NCBI RefSeq assembly: GCF_027943255.1
Contig: NC_072896.1
Span: 37,970,501-38,034,500 of the forward strand
Origin: Anastrepha obliqua
Taxonomy: Eukaryota; Arthropoda; Insecta; Diptera; Tephritidae
DNA length: 64,000 nt
Direction: 5' to 3'
Of this stretch, positions 1 through 11,004 are shown one piece after another (the stretch's first letter is position 1; each line of letters begins with the position of its first letter). The notes under the pieces are model-generated. The model saw nothing but the letters and a program-made list of their open reading frames with translations. It did no database searches and was not told where the DNA came from. The translations under genes were made by a program, and so were the position numbers.

Positions 1-117
1 AACTTTTCGGAATGCTCCATGATTGACGATGGATTTATAAACCATGGCTTGAAGGTAAGTAACAGTAGAACTCTTAGGAAACACGCTATTTATGTCCTCG
101 GTGACTGTGGTATAGAA

Positions 118-545
118 GGCTCTCATCATGCCCGTCCTAACGTATGGCGCAGAACCATCGCTGATGACAACATCCGATGAGCGACGCTTGGGGTGTTTGA
201 GAGAAAGATTCTGCGCAAGATTTTTTGTCTTTTGCACGTTGGCAACGGCGAATAAGGCAGGCGATGGAACGATGAGCTGTATGAGCCTTAAGCCGACATA
301 AACACAGCGCAGCGAATATATCCGAATGGATAAAACGCTCCGGCTCTGAAAGTATTCGATGCGGTACCAGCTGGTGGTAGCAGAGTAAGAGGAAGACCTC
401 CACTGCGTTGGAAAGATCAGATGGAGAAGGACTTGGCTTCAATTGGTGTGCCCAATTGGCGCCGGTTAGCACGAGAAAGAAACGACTGGCGCGTTTTGTT
501 AAACTCAGCCAAAATCGCGTATGTGGTTATCGCGCCAATGAAGAA
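118..545 (+). pseudogene. RTE-like non-LTR retrotransposon, reverse transcriptase C-terminal relic
   Basis: Broken reading frames match the end of an RTE-type reverse transcriptase, the enzyme that copies element RNA into DNA at the target. A first block reads KALIMPVLTYGAE and a damaged TMTTSDE stretch, the same words found at 59.5 kb. The last block (about 391-525) reads RGRPPLRWKDQMEKDLASIG followed by NWRRLARERNDWR, typical of the C-terminus of this clade. Between them the frame shifts and about 50 residues are missing. The GAAGAAGAAGAAGACC run near 540-555 resembles the 3' end of the related minus-strand copy at 47.9 kb. Bases 1-117 are not recognised. The clade is fairly sure; the copy is dead. 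Confidence 0.75.
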
Positions 546-1257
546 GAAGAAGACCGTGGTCGTATCCGATTCTCTTGTTTCAACAACTTATTTCGTATCT
601 TATGTAATAGAAATCAGAAATATGGCGATTGCATTGCACCGCACCGTACCGCCTTTCTGTGTTTGTGATACGCATATCGCATATTTCCTCGAATTTTCCG
701 GCAATTGGAGGTAAATTAAACAACAATAAAAACGAAAATACAACATAACAAAAAATATCAGAAATACAGAAAGCAAGGCGACAGTAAAAAGTGCAAATAA
801 ACCAGCAAGTGTCCCTTCTGTTGCTCATTCCGACAATACCTTGCCATACGTCGATGGACACGTACGTATGTAGATTATCACATACATACACTCATAATGT
901 ACCCATTTGTTGCGCTGTTGAGCTTGCCGCGTAACACATAAATGAGTGAAGCACTGCCTACCAAACAATGTTTGGCTTACTCGTGTGTTCGGGTCTATGT
1001 TGTATTTATAATGGAAGTAGGCCGTGTAGCAGTCAGGTCAGTCCTGCGGCTATGACCACTAAATTGGGGGATGACATGGCTGTTGTGCTGGCACTTCAAT
1101 TCTCTTATTTTCTCGATTATTTTTCTACCTGTTTTGCTTCCTTTTTTGCGTTTATGCTTCTATGCGTCCTGCTCTTCAACGTCAAATATGATTGGTGTTA
1201 AAAAGCAGTTTAGCTCAGATTTGGCGACGAACGCATAATTGTACCTACTTATACATA
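546..1257. other. No gene seen (AT-rich spacer)
   Basis: Short open frames occur on both strands but none has a recognisable motif, splice site or codon pattern. Nothing is supported here. Confidence 0.6.
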
Positions 1258-2274
1258 CCACCTTGCTCAAAAAGTTCCCGGAATATATTCAGAAAATTCA
1301 ATACATAGGTTTATTTCCCCAAAGGTGTTTGATCCAGCTTTCGAAACTCTTCTGCAACTCTATCCCCGGTATATTCATCAGAGCCCTCTTCGATTTTCCC
1401 ATTAGTTTCGATCGGCAGTTCGAACACCAAAGTTGTTCCCCGTAGTAGTTTTTTTGACTTGATCAAACAGAAAAAAATCGTTCGGAGCTTTATCAGGTGA
1501 ATTCGATGGCAGTTGGATGGTATTTATAATCCACAAAAACGGTGAGCAACTCTGTCGTTTTTGACTGAAAACTACGTGGCCTTTTTGGTCCTGGTTCACT
1601 TGGAGCTCTTTACTAACTCGTCCGATGTCTGGATTTCGTGTCATGCTCATAAACGCACTTCATCTCTAGTAATGATGCGTTTCATGAATCTTGCGTCAAA
1701 TTCAGCCTTGGAAATCATGTCTTTGGCGGTATTCGATACCAACACTGACATATTTTTGTTGGTTAAGTTCTTAGTGAACAACTTTACAACAACACGGCGT
1801 AAGCCCAAATCTTTAATTACAATGTCCTGAGAGGCTTCCAAAGCAATGTTCAAGTCCTCTGCCTGCTGCCTGATGGTTAATTTGTGATTTTTGGTCAGAA
1901 AAAACTTTACTGGTGTTTTCATCAGTTTTCGGTGTTGAAGGCCTGCCATTATGTCTATCAGTCTCGATGGATTCACGATCTCTTCCGAAGCGCTCATGCC
2001 ACTTGTTTTCTTTCCTTTTCATTACCGAAACAAATTCTCAACATTTGTATGATTTTCATTGATTTTCGCACCATCCTTGTTGTGAATTCAAGTCCATTTT
2101 CAAAACTGCAGAGGTAGATTTACTCAAGGCAGTGTAACTTTTACCAATGTTAAGCAATGACGATAAAATTTTGTAGATATATTAACTACAGATATGGAAA
2201 CCTAACAAAAAACTCAATGCAGTTAACTTAGATTGTCACGAGGGGTTATTCCGGGAACTTTTTCATCAAGGTGG
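1258..2274 (-). mobile_element. Mariner-type DNA transposon with TIRs and TA target duplication, internally deleted
   Basis: The left end CCACCTTGCTCAAAAAGTTC and the inverted right end CCACCTTGATGAAAAAGTTC match at 18 of 20 positions and the match continues through CCGGAATA. Each end abuts TA (1256-1257 and 2275-2276), the mariner target duplication. The element is 1,017 bp, against about 1.3 kb for a complete mariner. About 300 bp is missing between the first catalytic block and the C-terminal block of the transposase it encodes on the minus strand. It cannot move itself; its intact ends could in principle be used by an active relative. Confidence 0.9.
1402..2022 (-). pseudogene. Mariner transposase relic
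   Basis: Overlapping minus-strand frames carry a mariner transposase in pieces. The order is: KWHERFGRDRESIE (DNA-binding region); LTIRQQAEDLNI with a following VIKDLGLRRV (second helix-turn-helix); FMKRIITRDE, the first catalytic block (normally ITGDE); then, after a gap, IQLPSNSPDKAPNDFFLF, which corresponds to the third catalytic Asp block of DD34D enzymes (usually SPDLAPCDFFLF). The second catalytic block (HDNA) is absent, lost with about 100 residues. Frameshifts separate the pieces. The cut-and-paste family is clear; enzyme activity is not possible from this copy. Confidence 0.85.
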
Positions 2275-2276
2275 TA

Positions 2277-3249
2277 TACGTAGAAGTGTGTAAATATGTA
2301 TGTATGGGGAGATTTTTTCTTTTTTTCTGTTGTTAATAATAATATGTACCCATGTATGTGTTAAGACCATTGTGTCACCGAGGCCATCGTCAACGTCAAC
2401 GTAAAATTATCAGTGATTGCTTTTATGCGCAGGGCTGTAGGCACTGATGCGACGATAACTAAATGAGAAGGGCACACAATTACTCGTATTTATGGATGTA
2501 ATTTATTTGAGTGTTAGTGGAGGTTGATGTCAACAAAATATTAATAAATGTCTTCAAAACAAAAAGTATTTTGACATTGATGTGCAATACTATAATTGGG
2601 ATTAAGGCAAAGTTGAAAATGTAAATAATACATTTTTCTTAGAAAAATAATAAAACGATTTTTTTAAGTATGCTCTTGCTCTTTTTCAACGGCTGGGTTG
2701 GTGTTGGAAATATTGCGGGCGCTTAAATCCAATTCCTTCAACTATTTCGTCAGACTGAGACCTCTCTACTCGCTCCAAAAATTTATGAAACTGCCAGACC
2801 ACTCGAAATGGAACCCATACAACTTGTACTTATTCTCAGTATCTTCTTAGATTTAATCAATCTCCGTTAACATGGAATATTGATATGGAATTAATTACCC
2901 TTGAATTTTGTGAGCTTCAGCTTAAAACATTTAAGTAAACCACTTCTCCTTTTAGTTCCAACTCATTTCACACCCCTCCCTAGTCTCTAGACTTGGCTAC
3001 CTCGTATCCCTCGGATTACTATTTGTTCCCCAATTTGAAAAAATCACTGGCGAGAAAAAGGTTTTACTCAAAGGAGGAGGGAACTGCCGAAACGAATTGC
3101 TATTATTTGAACAAATCCTATTAATAAATACTGTTTCTGACACGAAGACGGAACTTCGGGACAGCAGTATCCACTGTTTTTGGCACCTAAAGACGACCTC
3201 ATACCCACAGTTTCATTTGGAAGGAAATTTGATGTCAGATGTCCATGTG
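2277..3249. other. No gene seen
   Basis: This is AT-rich sequence between the mariner and a non-LTR relic. No motif, repeat family or splice pattern is recognised; the last 150 bp may already belong to the retrotransposon that follows. Confidence 0.5.
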
Positions 3250-4260
3250 CGTGAGCAATGTAGCAATCCAGAATGCATGCAGGGAGGTTTGACGGATATT
3301 CTCTTTACCGCTGAGTCCAAGAGTGAAATAGGGTCTGGAGCCGTATGGTACTTAAACGATAGTAATACGTATCACTATGTTATGGGGGAAATGGCAACTG
3401 TTTTCCAAACGGAAGTTTTTGCCATCCTGAAAGTAGCCGAATGGATAATCGAGAAGAGATGGAGCGGGAAACAGATTGGAGTTTTCAGTGACAGTCAGGC
3501 TGCATTGAAGGCCCTGAAGAACGCGAAGCAAACCTCAAAGATTGTTCAAGAATGCAAGAAGAAGCTCAATTCTGTCGCAAGACAAAACAGGCTTGTACTT
3601 ATATGGGTTCCGGGACACTCCGGTGTTCAAGGAAACGAAATCGGCCACGAATTGGCCAACCGTGCATCAGCGCTTCCACAAGGGCTAGGGCCAATAATCG
3701 GAATCAGTTCCGCAGGAATCATGAATTGGGTCATCGTTTATGTAGGCAATCTACATAAAGAGCGATGGTCCGGTCTAGAACGCTGCAGAACTGCCAAATG
3801 TTTTGTGACAAGTCCGAAGAGAAAACTGTCGAACTTTCTACTAAAACTTAGAAGGAAGGACGTTCGGTTGATGGTCGGTAACATTACAGGACACAACCCA
3901 TGGGGTCAGCATATGACAATGTGCCGTCATGCTGGGAGGAGGCGGATAGCACTGAGCACTTTCTCTGTGAGTGTCCTGCCTTTGCTAGAGCACGGCTACG
4001 AGTTTTGGGTTCCGATGTCATGCGAATGAGTAATATTCGTTCTCTAAAACTAGAGGATATTTACAGATTTGCCAAAGAATGTGGGAAATTCTCACAGGAC
4101 TAACTATCTCTATCTTTGACTCTATTCTTTCCTGTATCTTTCTCTGATACTTTTCTCCTTCCCTTCTTGACTAGCCACCCCCTTTCCAGAGCTTTAAATA
4201 CAATGGAATTTTTAGTCTGAATGTCTTAGGAGCCACTAAATCTCCTGGTGCTCCTTGGCT
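3250..4260 (+). pseudogene. Non-LTR retrotransposon RNase H and zinc-knuckle 3' end
   Basis: The frame from 3097 to 4029 contains an RNase H domain, which removes template RNA during target-primed reverse transcription. Visible blocks are: FTAESKSEIGSG (normally FTDGSK, so the first catalytic Asp is lost), QTEVFAIL (Glu kept), VFSDSQAAL (Asp kept), IWVPGHSGVQGNE (kept), then GHELAN where GNE-x-AD-x-LA is usual (last Asp lost). A single-base deletion near 3925 falls inside the zinc knuckle; the other frame continues CWEEADSTEHFLCECPAF to a stop at 4103. A T- and C-rich stretch to about 4260 looks like the 3' untranslated end. The clade resembles I, R1 or LOA; the copy is dead. Confidence 0.8.
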
Positions 4261-4446
4261 CGACTTTTTCAAGTTTCAAATTTCCAATCCTATTATTCGG
4301 AAAGGATCAACAAATTAGAACATCGTTGGAAGAAATGTATAAGTCTAATTATAGACTAACGTATTCAAAGCGAGAGTATTTGACGCCTTATGCTCCACAA
4401 GGAATTAGAGGAAAGGTGCTATATTTGGTACTCTCATAGAGTTTAA

Positions 4447-4684
4447 CCCTCTGTTGACACCTTTTTTAAATTCTTCGTTTGGGCACCCGGGTCTGGCTCT
4501 TTTCTCGTCCTGCTCGAGGACCCTTTTCAAAAGGTTCTATCCATAAGCTGATGGAAAATTTGATTTTAGGAATCTACCTGGAAGTTCAAGTTGTTAATAT
4601 AAATATGTTAAATTCAATTCAGAAACACAAGTATGTTAAAAATGAAAAAGCCATTTTGGCCTGAGCCGTGTGCATAACGGAGGG
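4447..4684. mobile_element. TTAA-flanked MITE, piggyBac-like ends
   Basis: A 238-bp block lies between TTAA at 4443-4446 and TTAA at 4685-4688. It starts CCCTCTGTT and ends AACGGAGGG, so the outer 9 bp are inverted repeats with one mismatch; both ends go on to a CAC-containing stretch. TTAA duplication and ends starting CCC are hallmarks of piggyBac. A GGGCACCCGGGTC motif lies 36 bp in. No transposase is encoded, so this is a non-autonomous derivative. The assignment is an inference from the ends. Confidence 0.7.
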
Positions 4685-4717
4685 TTAAGAGTCAAATTTT
4701 TAACTCCAAAGCAGTGA

Positions 4718-4984
4718 AGGCAAAGCTCCTCCTCCTATTTGTTGCTTTACTTCTAGATGTTGTTCCACAAATGGAGGGACCTACAGTTTCAAGCCGACTC
4801 CGAACGGCAGATATTTTTATGAGGAGCTTTTTCATGGCAGGAATACACTCGGAGGTTTAGCATTGCCTGCTGAGGGGCGACCGCTTTTAGAAAAAACCTT
4901 TTCACTCATTTTTTGGTTCATGCCCAGAATTTCAAATCCAGGCACTATCGAATGCTAGTCACGGACCAACCCAATCGGCTAGGG
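4718..4984 (-). repeat. tRNA-derived SINE copy, degraded head
   Basis: On the minus strand this matches the body of the complete SINE at 61.3 kb: words such as GAGGAGCTTTTTCATGGCAG, GGAGGGACCTACAGTTTC and GGGGCGACCGCT are shared in order. The tRNA-like head near 4940-4984 is mutated, with the A-box region still visible as AGCCGATTGGGTTGG when reverse-complemented. The 3' tail is missing; the copy stops about 30 bp from the TTAA MITE. Confidence 0.85.
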
Positions 4985-6844
4985 TTTGTTTTGTGGAAGA
5001 TGGAGAGGTTTAAACTGCCTAATGCAACATCAAAGCTGCCGTCGCAGCAATGGTTTGACCGCAGACTAAAAAACTAAATTGAAAAACAATAACTTGGAGT
5101 CTTTGAGCTAACCAGCTCCGTGAGGTAATACCTTTTTGGCATTTCAGCGGGGAGAGTGTTAGATAGTGGAGAGTTGTTTAGTACGTACATAGGTGCAGAT
5201 GTGAGGCTACAAGTCGTGTATAGTGTTATGCAGGTATAGCTATAGTCATGAGAGTTTCCTTTCATCCCGAAAAAAAACAAGATTAAAAAACTCTACTCGT
5301 TGGGACCGCTTTCGCATTACTTCCTCGTTATAAGGTATATGAATAATGATTTCCCACATTTCCTCACTGCTTTGCATCTAGTCAAATAAATTAAATAATT
5401 CCGGAATTAAAAAATAAGAAATAATCGAATAATGAGAACAAATCAACGGTTGTGGTTATGATTATTTCTGCATAAAATATGCTCTATGTTTTTTAATTAT
5501 TTTTTATTATTTTTGAATAACAACTAAACTATTGTAACGGAGTATTAACTGCTCTGCCTTAGAACTGCTCATCTAACACTCCTTTCCCTCTGAACCCAGC
5601 TTTTCCAAACAGCCTGTTTCTTAGGCCTACCTTTAGATAAGATAAACGACGACGACCAATGACTTTGATAAGGCTGGCAGTGTTTTGTGAACTGCTACAG
5701 TAACAACAATAGAAACAAGAAGAGATTTCACACTTGCTCTTTAGCTGAACCGTACAGTTATTTCCTTATTTGGATACGCTATTTTTTGCTAGCCAAACAA
5801 GTAGGCGAAAGTTGGATGAAAAAGGTTAACGTTGCTCATTAGATATATTGGATGACCGAAAGAGATGGAGGGGGTTTGCATTCAGACAATTCTGAAATCT
5901 CTTGGTTTGGAGAAGCACGATTGCAGTCATTTTGATGTTTTATATCCGTAGGGGGATCAAACTCTTGGATCGGTATGGCTAGACGATATGATGTGTAAAC
6001 AAAATTTGTTGCCATTTCAATCAGTGGGTTCAGAGTTTATAAATTAGATGCCTACATATTTATATATATGTATATGCTTGTCTGCATAAAGGGATGCAAA
6101 AAACTGTTAAAGGATATGTAAACTAGCTAAATAAAAGTTGAAACCACAAGCGATTCAGCAGTCTCGTCACTTCTAGAGTTGCGGAAGTCTCCTTTGGCTG
6201 CACAAAAAGACGCACAGCATGTGGCAATCAGTCTGGCAGAAGCAGAAAAACTACAATACGAAAAACACAAAACGACATCGAAACTTGTAAACTATTTTCT
6301 ATTCATAATTTATGCTCGCTTTGAATATTTCATGGCTGCACAGGCAAAGTCACCCATACATTTATGCATATAAAAGCATAGCAAGCAATAAGTTTATATG
6401 TATTTATGCTCAGCGAGACAATGATGAATCTTTGATGAAACAAGTTTATACTTGTATTGTTACAAAAACGGAAACCAGCACACAAACACACACTCGATTG
6501 AACTGTTAAATATTTACATGCACACACTTGATGGCAGAGTTCAAGAGTTTCGCTCCTTTTTCATATGCTTATATGCAACTTATGTCATGCAACATGTATT
6601 CGAAGGATGTTTATTTTAGTTGAATGTGCGGAAAGAGTGAATGTATTAGTAACTTCAAATGGTTAGACGTTGAGTCGTACTTAGGGTATTGCTTGAGTGT
6701 AAAAAGTGCTGTGACTATTGTTTAACTAAGTATTTTTCTCGTTATTTTTGCTCCAAGTGGATTAAGATGAAAGCACTTCTCGTACAATAAAATTGTATCA
6801 TAAATATTTAAACTTGACTATTCTTTCCCCCTTTCATATCTAAA
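4985..6844. other. No gene seen (AT-rich)
   Basis: The stretch has several short open frames (for example 6179-6373) without recognised motifs. At 6050-6080 there is a TATATATGTATATG run. Nothing coding is supported. Confidence 0.5.
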
Positions 6845-7446
6845 TATTGGGTATGGGAGTAAGTTTCCGCCCTCGTAAAAGAGGTGTCGCTGCTGATACT
6901 ACTTCCGAGTTCGCTCTAGTAATATACTGGGGATTTGAAGGGGTATATGTGAGATCTCGATCGCAGTAGTTGACATTCGTTTGAAGCGTAGATATCCGTT
7001 TTTATCCGACGTCAAAAATGTCTACGTTCATTACAAATTATTAACTTTTAAAGAAAAGTGCGGCTGAAACGTGGCCTATATTGGTCAATATTTACTGTAA
7101 TCACGCTCTATCAAATACAACTGGTAAAGAGTGGTTTCGACACTTTCAAAGTGGCAATTTCGACGTGAGTGATAAAGATCGCGAAGGGGTTCCGAAAAAA
7201 AAAATCGAAGATATTCAACTACAACAATTATTGGATGAAGACGCATATCGAAACTTTTATGATGTGTCTTAGGAATGGGATGTTGACAGATAAACGTTTG
7301 CATGCCATGGGAATGGTTCAGAAAGCAGGTAGTTGGGTGTCACATCAATTGAAGGATGGATATCGAGAGACGGTTGGTGACGTCTGAGAAGCTTCTTGAA
7401 CGGCAGAAAAGAAAATGTTTTATACATCGCGTGAAGAATGGACCTA

Positions 7447-8343
7447 TAGGGTGGGCCATGTAAAATTTGCTTTATGATTCGGCTATAAAAAAAAATAATC
7501 AATATCTTTTCAAACTTTTTTTTTTATTTTGAAGATTGAACATTGTCATTTATGAATGAAAAATAATATCGTTCAAATGACTGACACGAAGGCCACGACT
7601 GCCTTTACAGTAGGCCATTCGATCAACCCAATTTTTAAGCACATTTTCGATTGTTTGGGCTCCAATTTCATGAATGACAACTTCGATTTCGTGTTTTAAA
7701 GCATCAATCGTCTCTGGATGGTTCGCATAGCATTTGTCCTTAACGGCTACCCACAAAAAATGGTCCAACGAGCTTAAATCACAGCTCCGAGGCGGCCAAT
7801 TGATATCGGAATTTCGGCTGATTATTCAGTTTTCAAAAACGGTAGCCAAAAGTTCGAGTGTAACTTTGGCAGTGTGACAAATTGCACCGTCCTGTTGAAA
7901 CCAAATGTCGTCCATGTCATCCTCTTCAATTTTTGGAAACAACTCGTTGAGCATGTCACGGTAACGCTCGCCATTTACTGTAACCGCGGCTCCTCGCTCA
8001 TTTTCGAAAAAAAAATGGCCCGATGAAGCCGCCAGACCAAAAACCGCCCCAAACAATGACTCGTTGTGGATGCATTTGCTTCTCGTGTGGATTTTCTGAG
8101 CCCCAAATCCGACAATTTTGCTTATTGACGTAGCCACCGATGTAAAAATCAGAAAAGAAGAAGAAGACTCACCACTTTGGAAATAGGTTTTCAATATTTC
8201 CCAATTTTGTTCAAGCGTATAGCGTCCCATTTCGTAAATGTCAAACCTTTAAGAAAATTATGAACACATTTGACATGTCATTTGTGTTACCATTCTCGAA
8301 AAAAAAGGTGGTTCAAAAAGCAAACGCTATTTGGCCCACCCTG
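7447..8343 (-). mobile_element. Rosa-like (DD41D) mariner inserted in the mauritiana-like mariner
   Basis: The outer left end TAGGGTGGGCCATGTAAAAT and inverted right end CAGGGTGGGCCAAATAGCGT share their first 12 bp apart from the first base, then TTTGCTTT. TA lies on both sides (7445-7446 and 8344-8345). It encodes a transposase relic on the minus strand, opposite to its host. The length is 897 bp; an N-terminal interval of the gene is missing. Confidence 0.88.
7553..8230 (-). pseudogene. Rosa-like mariner transposase relic
   Basis: The gene starts MGRYTLEQNWEILKTYFQSG, typical of the N-terminus of this lineage, then jumps to a damaged segment that ends in GHFFFENERGAAVTVNGERY. The second catalytic block is DDIWFQQDGAICHTA. 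The third is WPPRSCDLSSLDHFLW, in the frame after a stop; 41 residues separate the QQD Asp from the LD Asp, the spacing known as DD41D and described in the rosa family of tephritids. The C-terminus NWVDRMAYCKGSRG is present. The segment between the N-terminal helix and the first catalytic block is lost. The subfamily name is an inference from spacing. Confidence 0.82.
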
Positions 8344-8933
8344 TATTATGATAACCCTAAGCGTCGAAAATGTTGGAGCCTGCCAGTTGAACCAGGTCCA
8401 TCGACAGCGAACAAAAATTTCATGCTTCACAGTTTATATTGTGCATCTGGTGGGATCAGAAGGGTGTCATCTATTATTAACTCCTTAAACCATCTGAAAC
8501 CATCACTGGCGATCGTTATCGACTGGAGCTAATGCGTTTGAATCGAGCTGTCAAAGAAAAGTGACCATAATGGGACGGTAAACATGACAAACTGATTTTG
8601 TTGCATGTCAGCGCCAGCCCACACGTCACTAAATCGATCCAGAAATCTTGCACCAGCCGCCGTATCTCCAAGACATTGCACCTGCGGATTACCATCTGTT
8701 TCTATCAATGCAGTCAGCCCTTATAGGAGAGCGCTTCACTTCTTAGGAGAGCATTGCAAACTGGCTCAATGAATGGCTCAAGTCAAAAGAATTCTAATTC
8801 TTCGTCAGAGGAGTCCGTATGCTGCCTGATAAGTTGGAGTAAATTTATAGCTTCCAGTGGCACATACTTAACATAATATCATATATTATTTAATTGTTTA
8901 AATAAGGACGGAAACTTATTCCCGTACCCAATA

Positions 8934-9254
8934 ATATACCTTGATAATAAAATAATATTTTGCAATAAAATGAAATTCAACAAGTCAATAAGTACAAGTG
9001 TTGCCTTTTATATTTTGCGCCTCGACGCCACTACGAGTGATTAGTTGTAAATCGATATTTTTATTGAAAAGTTTTACATATTTAGCATAAACTGATTGGA
9101 TTGGGGAAAAATTTCATATCGTTTTTATATTTTTTTATTTTAAAACGATTTGCGGTTTTCCAAAGGAAAAGTATTCATGTCGATAGAACTCTTTCTGCTC
9201 TACAAAGCTATGTTAATTTTATTTTTGAGTTATTCAATTTTTTATTAGTTTTGA
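8934..9254. other. No gene seen (AT-rich)
   Basis: This is AT-rich sequence between two mariner relics. It may include the undefined 5' end of the relic that follows; no end repeat is visible. Confidence 0.5.
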
Positions 9255-9515
9255 GGCTTAGAAATGGAATACCCAGTAGGCAAAAATCAGCATTTTCGAT
9301 ACCTGCTCTTTCTTGCTTTTCATCGAGGTAAAAAATCTGTTGAAGAAGCACGGGACATTTGCGACGTATGTATATGGAGAAGGTAAATCTACAGCACGGT
9401 AATGGTTTGCAAAGTTCAAAAGGGACGACTTTGGCGTCGATGACACGTCCCACAGCGGAAGGCCTTCTGAATTCGATGAAGAACGTCTCAAATCACTAGC
9501 TTTGTTACTATAGAC
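9255..9515 (+). pseudogene. Mariner transposase N-terminal fragment
   Basis: Shifting + frames read FRYLLFLAFHRGKKSVEEAR, DICDVYGEGKSTA, WFAKFKRDDFGVDD and HSGRPSEFDEERLKSL. This is the paired helix-turn-helix region that binds transposon ends. No catalytic block follows; the copy is cut off near 9515. It differs from the mauritiana-like and rosa-like copies in the window, so it is a third mariner lineage. No TIR was found. Confidence 0.7.
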
Positions 9516-9837
9516 ATTTTTTGAAAAACTCAGTATGGTCTCAGGGTTTACTTTTGTTCCCGCACAACTATTCTCAGTTACGAATTTTCTCCTAGTAATC
9601 CACTTAATTCCTATTGAAATCATACACATTTTTATTAGCATATCCAAAAAAAAAAAAACGTTTTCTATAGATTAAAAAAATTGTTGTCCCCGAAGAGAGT
9701 CGGGCTGCACAGTCTGCTGGTAAGGTAGTTGCACAATGCTAGGAAAGTAAATTTATCATTAATTCATATAATTTGTGAACCACGTTTTGATGTTGTGCGG
9801 CAAATGGATAAACCTAGAGTTCTACTGTAGTAATTAA

Positions 9838-9925
9838 CAGCATGGGAATCATCGGTATCGATAACGATAGGCTGAGAATGGCAAACTGTGACGACAATTC
9901 TATTCAGTAAAGTTTGGCATGAGGT
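9838..9925 (+). repeat. End fragment of a short rosa-like element family
   Basis: The words TATCGATAACGATAG, GCTGAGAATGGCAAACTGTG and the order around them match the 5' region of the copies at 43.84 kb and 18.25 kb. No coding part is kept. Confidence 0.55.
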
Positions 9926-9984
9926 ACCTACACTGTACTGAGAGGTACCTACACTGAAGATGGCTGCTAACAATGAACTAAGGA

Positions 9985-10955
9985 TTACGCTTTGAGGGAA
10001 TGCACCTGGAATGCCCGGTCACTTAATGGGGAAGGTGTCACTGTCCGGCTGGTTGATGTCTCCATAAGAGCGAAGACTAACATCGCTACCATTCAAGAGT
10101 TGCAATTGACGGGGCAAGGCAAAAAAAAAAAACATTGGACCGTGTAACGTCTACTACAGCTGTCATGGAGAAGAGCGTATACTCGGTGGTACTCGCCAAG
10201 TACTTATGCTCAGTCCGCTGGGCGAATGTCTTGCAATAATCCGCATCAACGCGAAATTCTTCAACCTTTCGCTCATTGGCGCCCACGCCCTGACGGAAGA
10301 AAAGGACGATGCGACCTAAGATTCCTCTTATAAGTGCCTGGAACGTTCCTATGGGCGATGTCAGGGTGGGCCAGGGAAGAATTTTTGGTCCCAAAGTCAG
10401 AAAATTCAGCCTGCACAACGAAACATCCGGTAACGGACAGAGGCTGATCGACTTCGCCGGGGCAAAAACCGTGATAGTCTGCAGCACCAGTATACCAAGT
10501 TACGTGGCTGTCCCCTGATCGAAAAACACGAACCTACATCGATCGCTGCAGTAGATGGAAGGCACGCTTCTAGTCATTTAGATGAACGTACGATCCGAAA
10601 ACCCAACATCGACTCGGATCGTTACCTTGTTGCAGCCAAACTACGCACACGTCTCTGTGCAAGAAAAAACGTATATCTATGTACTTACGCAAAGAATGTT
10701 CAACATCGAAAATCTGCAATCACAACAGACAGCCAGAAGATTCGCCACTCGACTCTCACTCTTGCTCTCGGAAAGAACAGCCCGAACAAACCAGCATGCA
10801 CGAGCAATGAGCATTGTCTCTCGTTCTGTACGTACCACCACCGACGAGCCCGAAAAAACAATTCGTACGACAAGAAATGCCATTCTGCCCGCAAAGAAAG
10901 AATGCTGTCTTTAGGGCGCAACGCGAGCAATGTGGGATCGCTAAAGGGAGCGGTT
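9985..10955 (+). pseudogene. RTE-like non-LTR retrotransposon, endonuclease domain and linker relic
   Basis: The + frames carry an APE-type endonuclease, which nicks target DNA to prime reverse transcription. Blocks are WNARSLNGEGV, IATIQELQLTG (normally LQE-x-R, catalytic Glu region), LAIIRINAKFFNLSLIGAHA followed by TEEKDD, then VRKFSLHNETSGNGQRLIDF. The linker after it (about 10738-10955) matches the minus-strand copy at 15.6-16.0 kb: FATRLSLLLSE, a damaged MHEQWSNIF region, and GATRAM. Frameshifts and stops are frequent. The catalytic His of the SDH motif was not found. Same family as the C-terminal relics at 0.1 and 59.4 kb is likely but not shown, because the segments do not overlap. 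Confidence 0.78.
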
Positions 10956-11004
10956 ATCGTGCCGATCAAGTGGAAAATGAAGCTTTGGTTTGTTATCTTG
11001 AATC

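Larger units (their letters stand above)
7018..8840 (+). pseudogene. Mauritiana-like mariner transposase, interrupted and frameshifted
   Basis: A start at 7018 reads MSTFITNY, then KSAAETWPILVNIY, EWFRHFQSGNFDV (helix-turn-helix region) and QLLDEDAYR. After a deletion it continues RLHAMGMVQKAGSWV. At 7445-7448 the frame reads EWTY and the inner transposon follows. At 8345 the frame resumes as YYDNPKRRK, so the codons join cleanly across one TA: a direct record of insertion inside the gene. Further blocks include IAPADYHLF, which holds the third catalytic Asp of DD34D mariners. There are several stops and frameshifts; the enzyme is dead. Related copies lie at 60.1 and 63.3 kb. Confidence 0.88.
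6847..8931 (+). mobile_element. Mauritiana-like mariner, TIRs and TA duplication intact, split by a second transposon
   Basis: The left end TTGGGTATGGGAGTAAGTTT and inverted right end TTGGGTACGGGAATAAGTTT differ at two positions and continue through CCG(C/T)CCT. TA flanks both (6845-6846 and 8932-8933). After subtracting the inner element at 7447-8343 plus one TA, the original length is about 1.19 kb, normal for mariner. The element predates the one inside it. Confidence 0.92.

Noticed and set aside
5600..5720. A block with AACGACGACGACCAATGAC and GGCTGGCAGTGTTTTG that recalls LINE 3' ends
   Set aside because: No reading frame or tail supports it and no second copy exists in the window.
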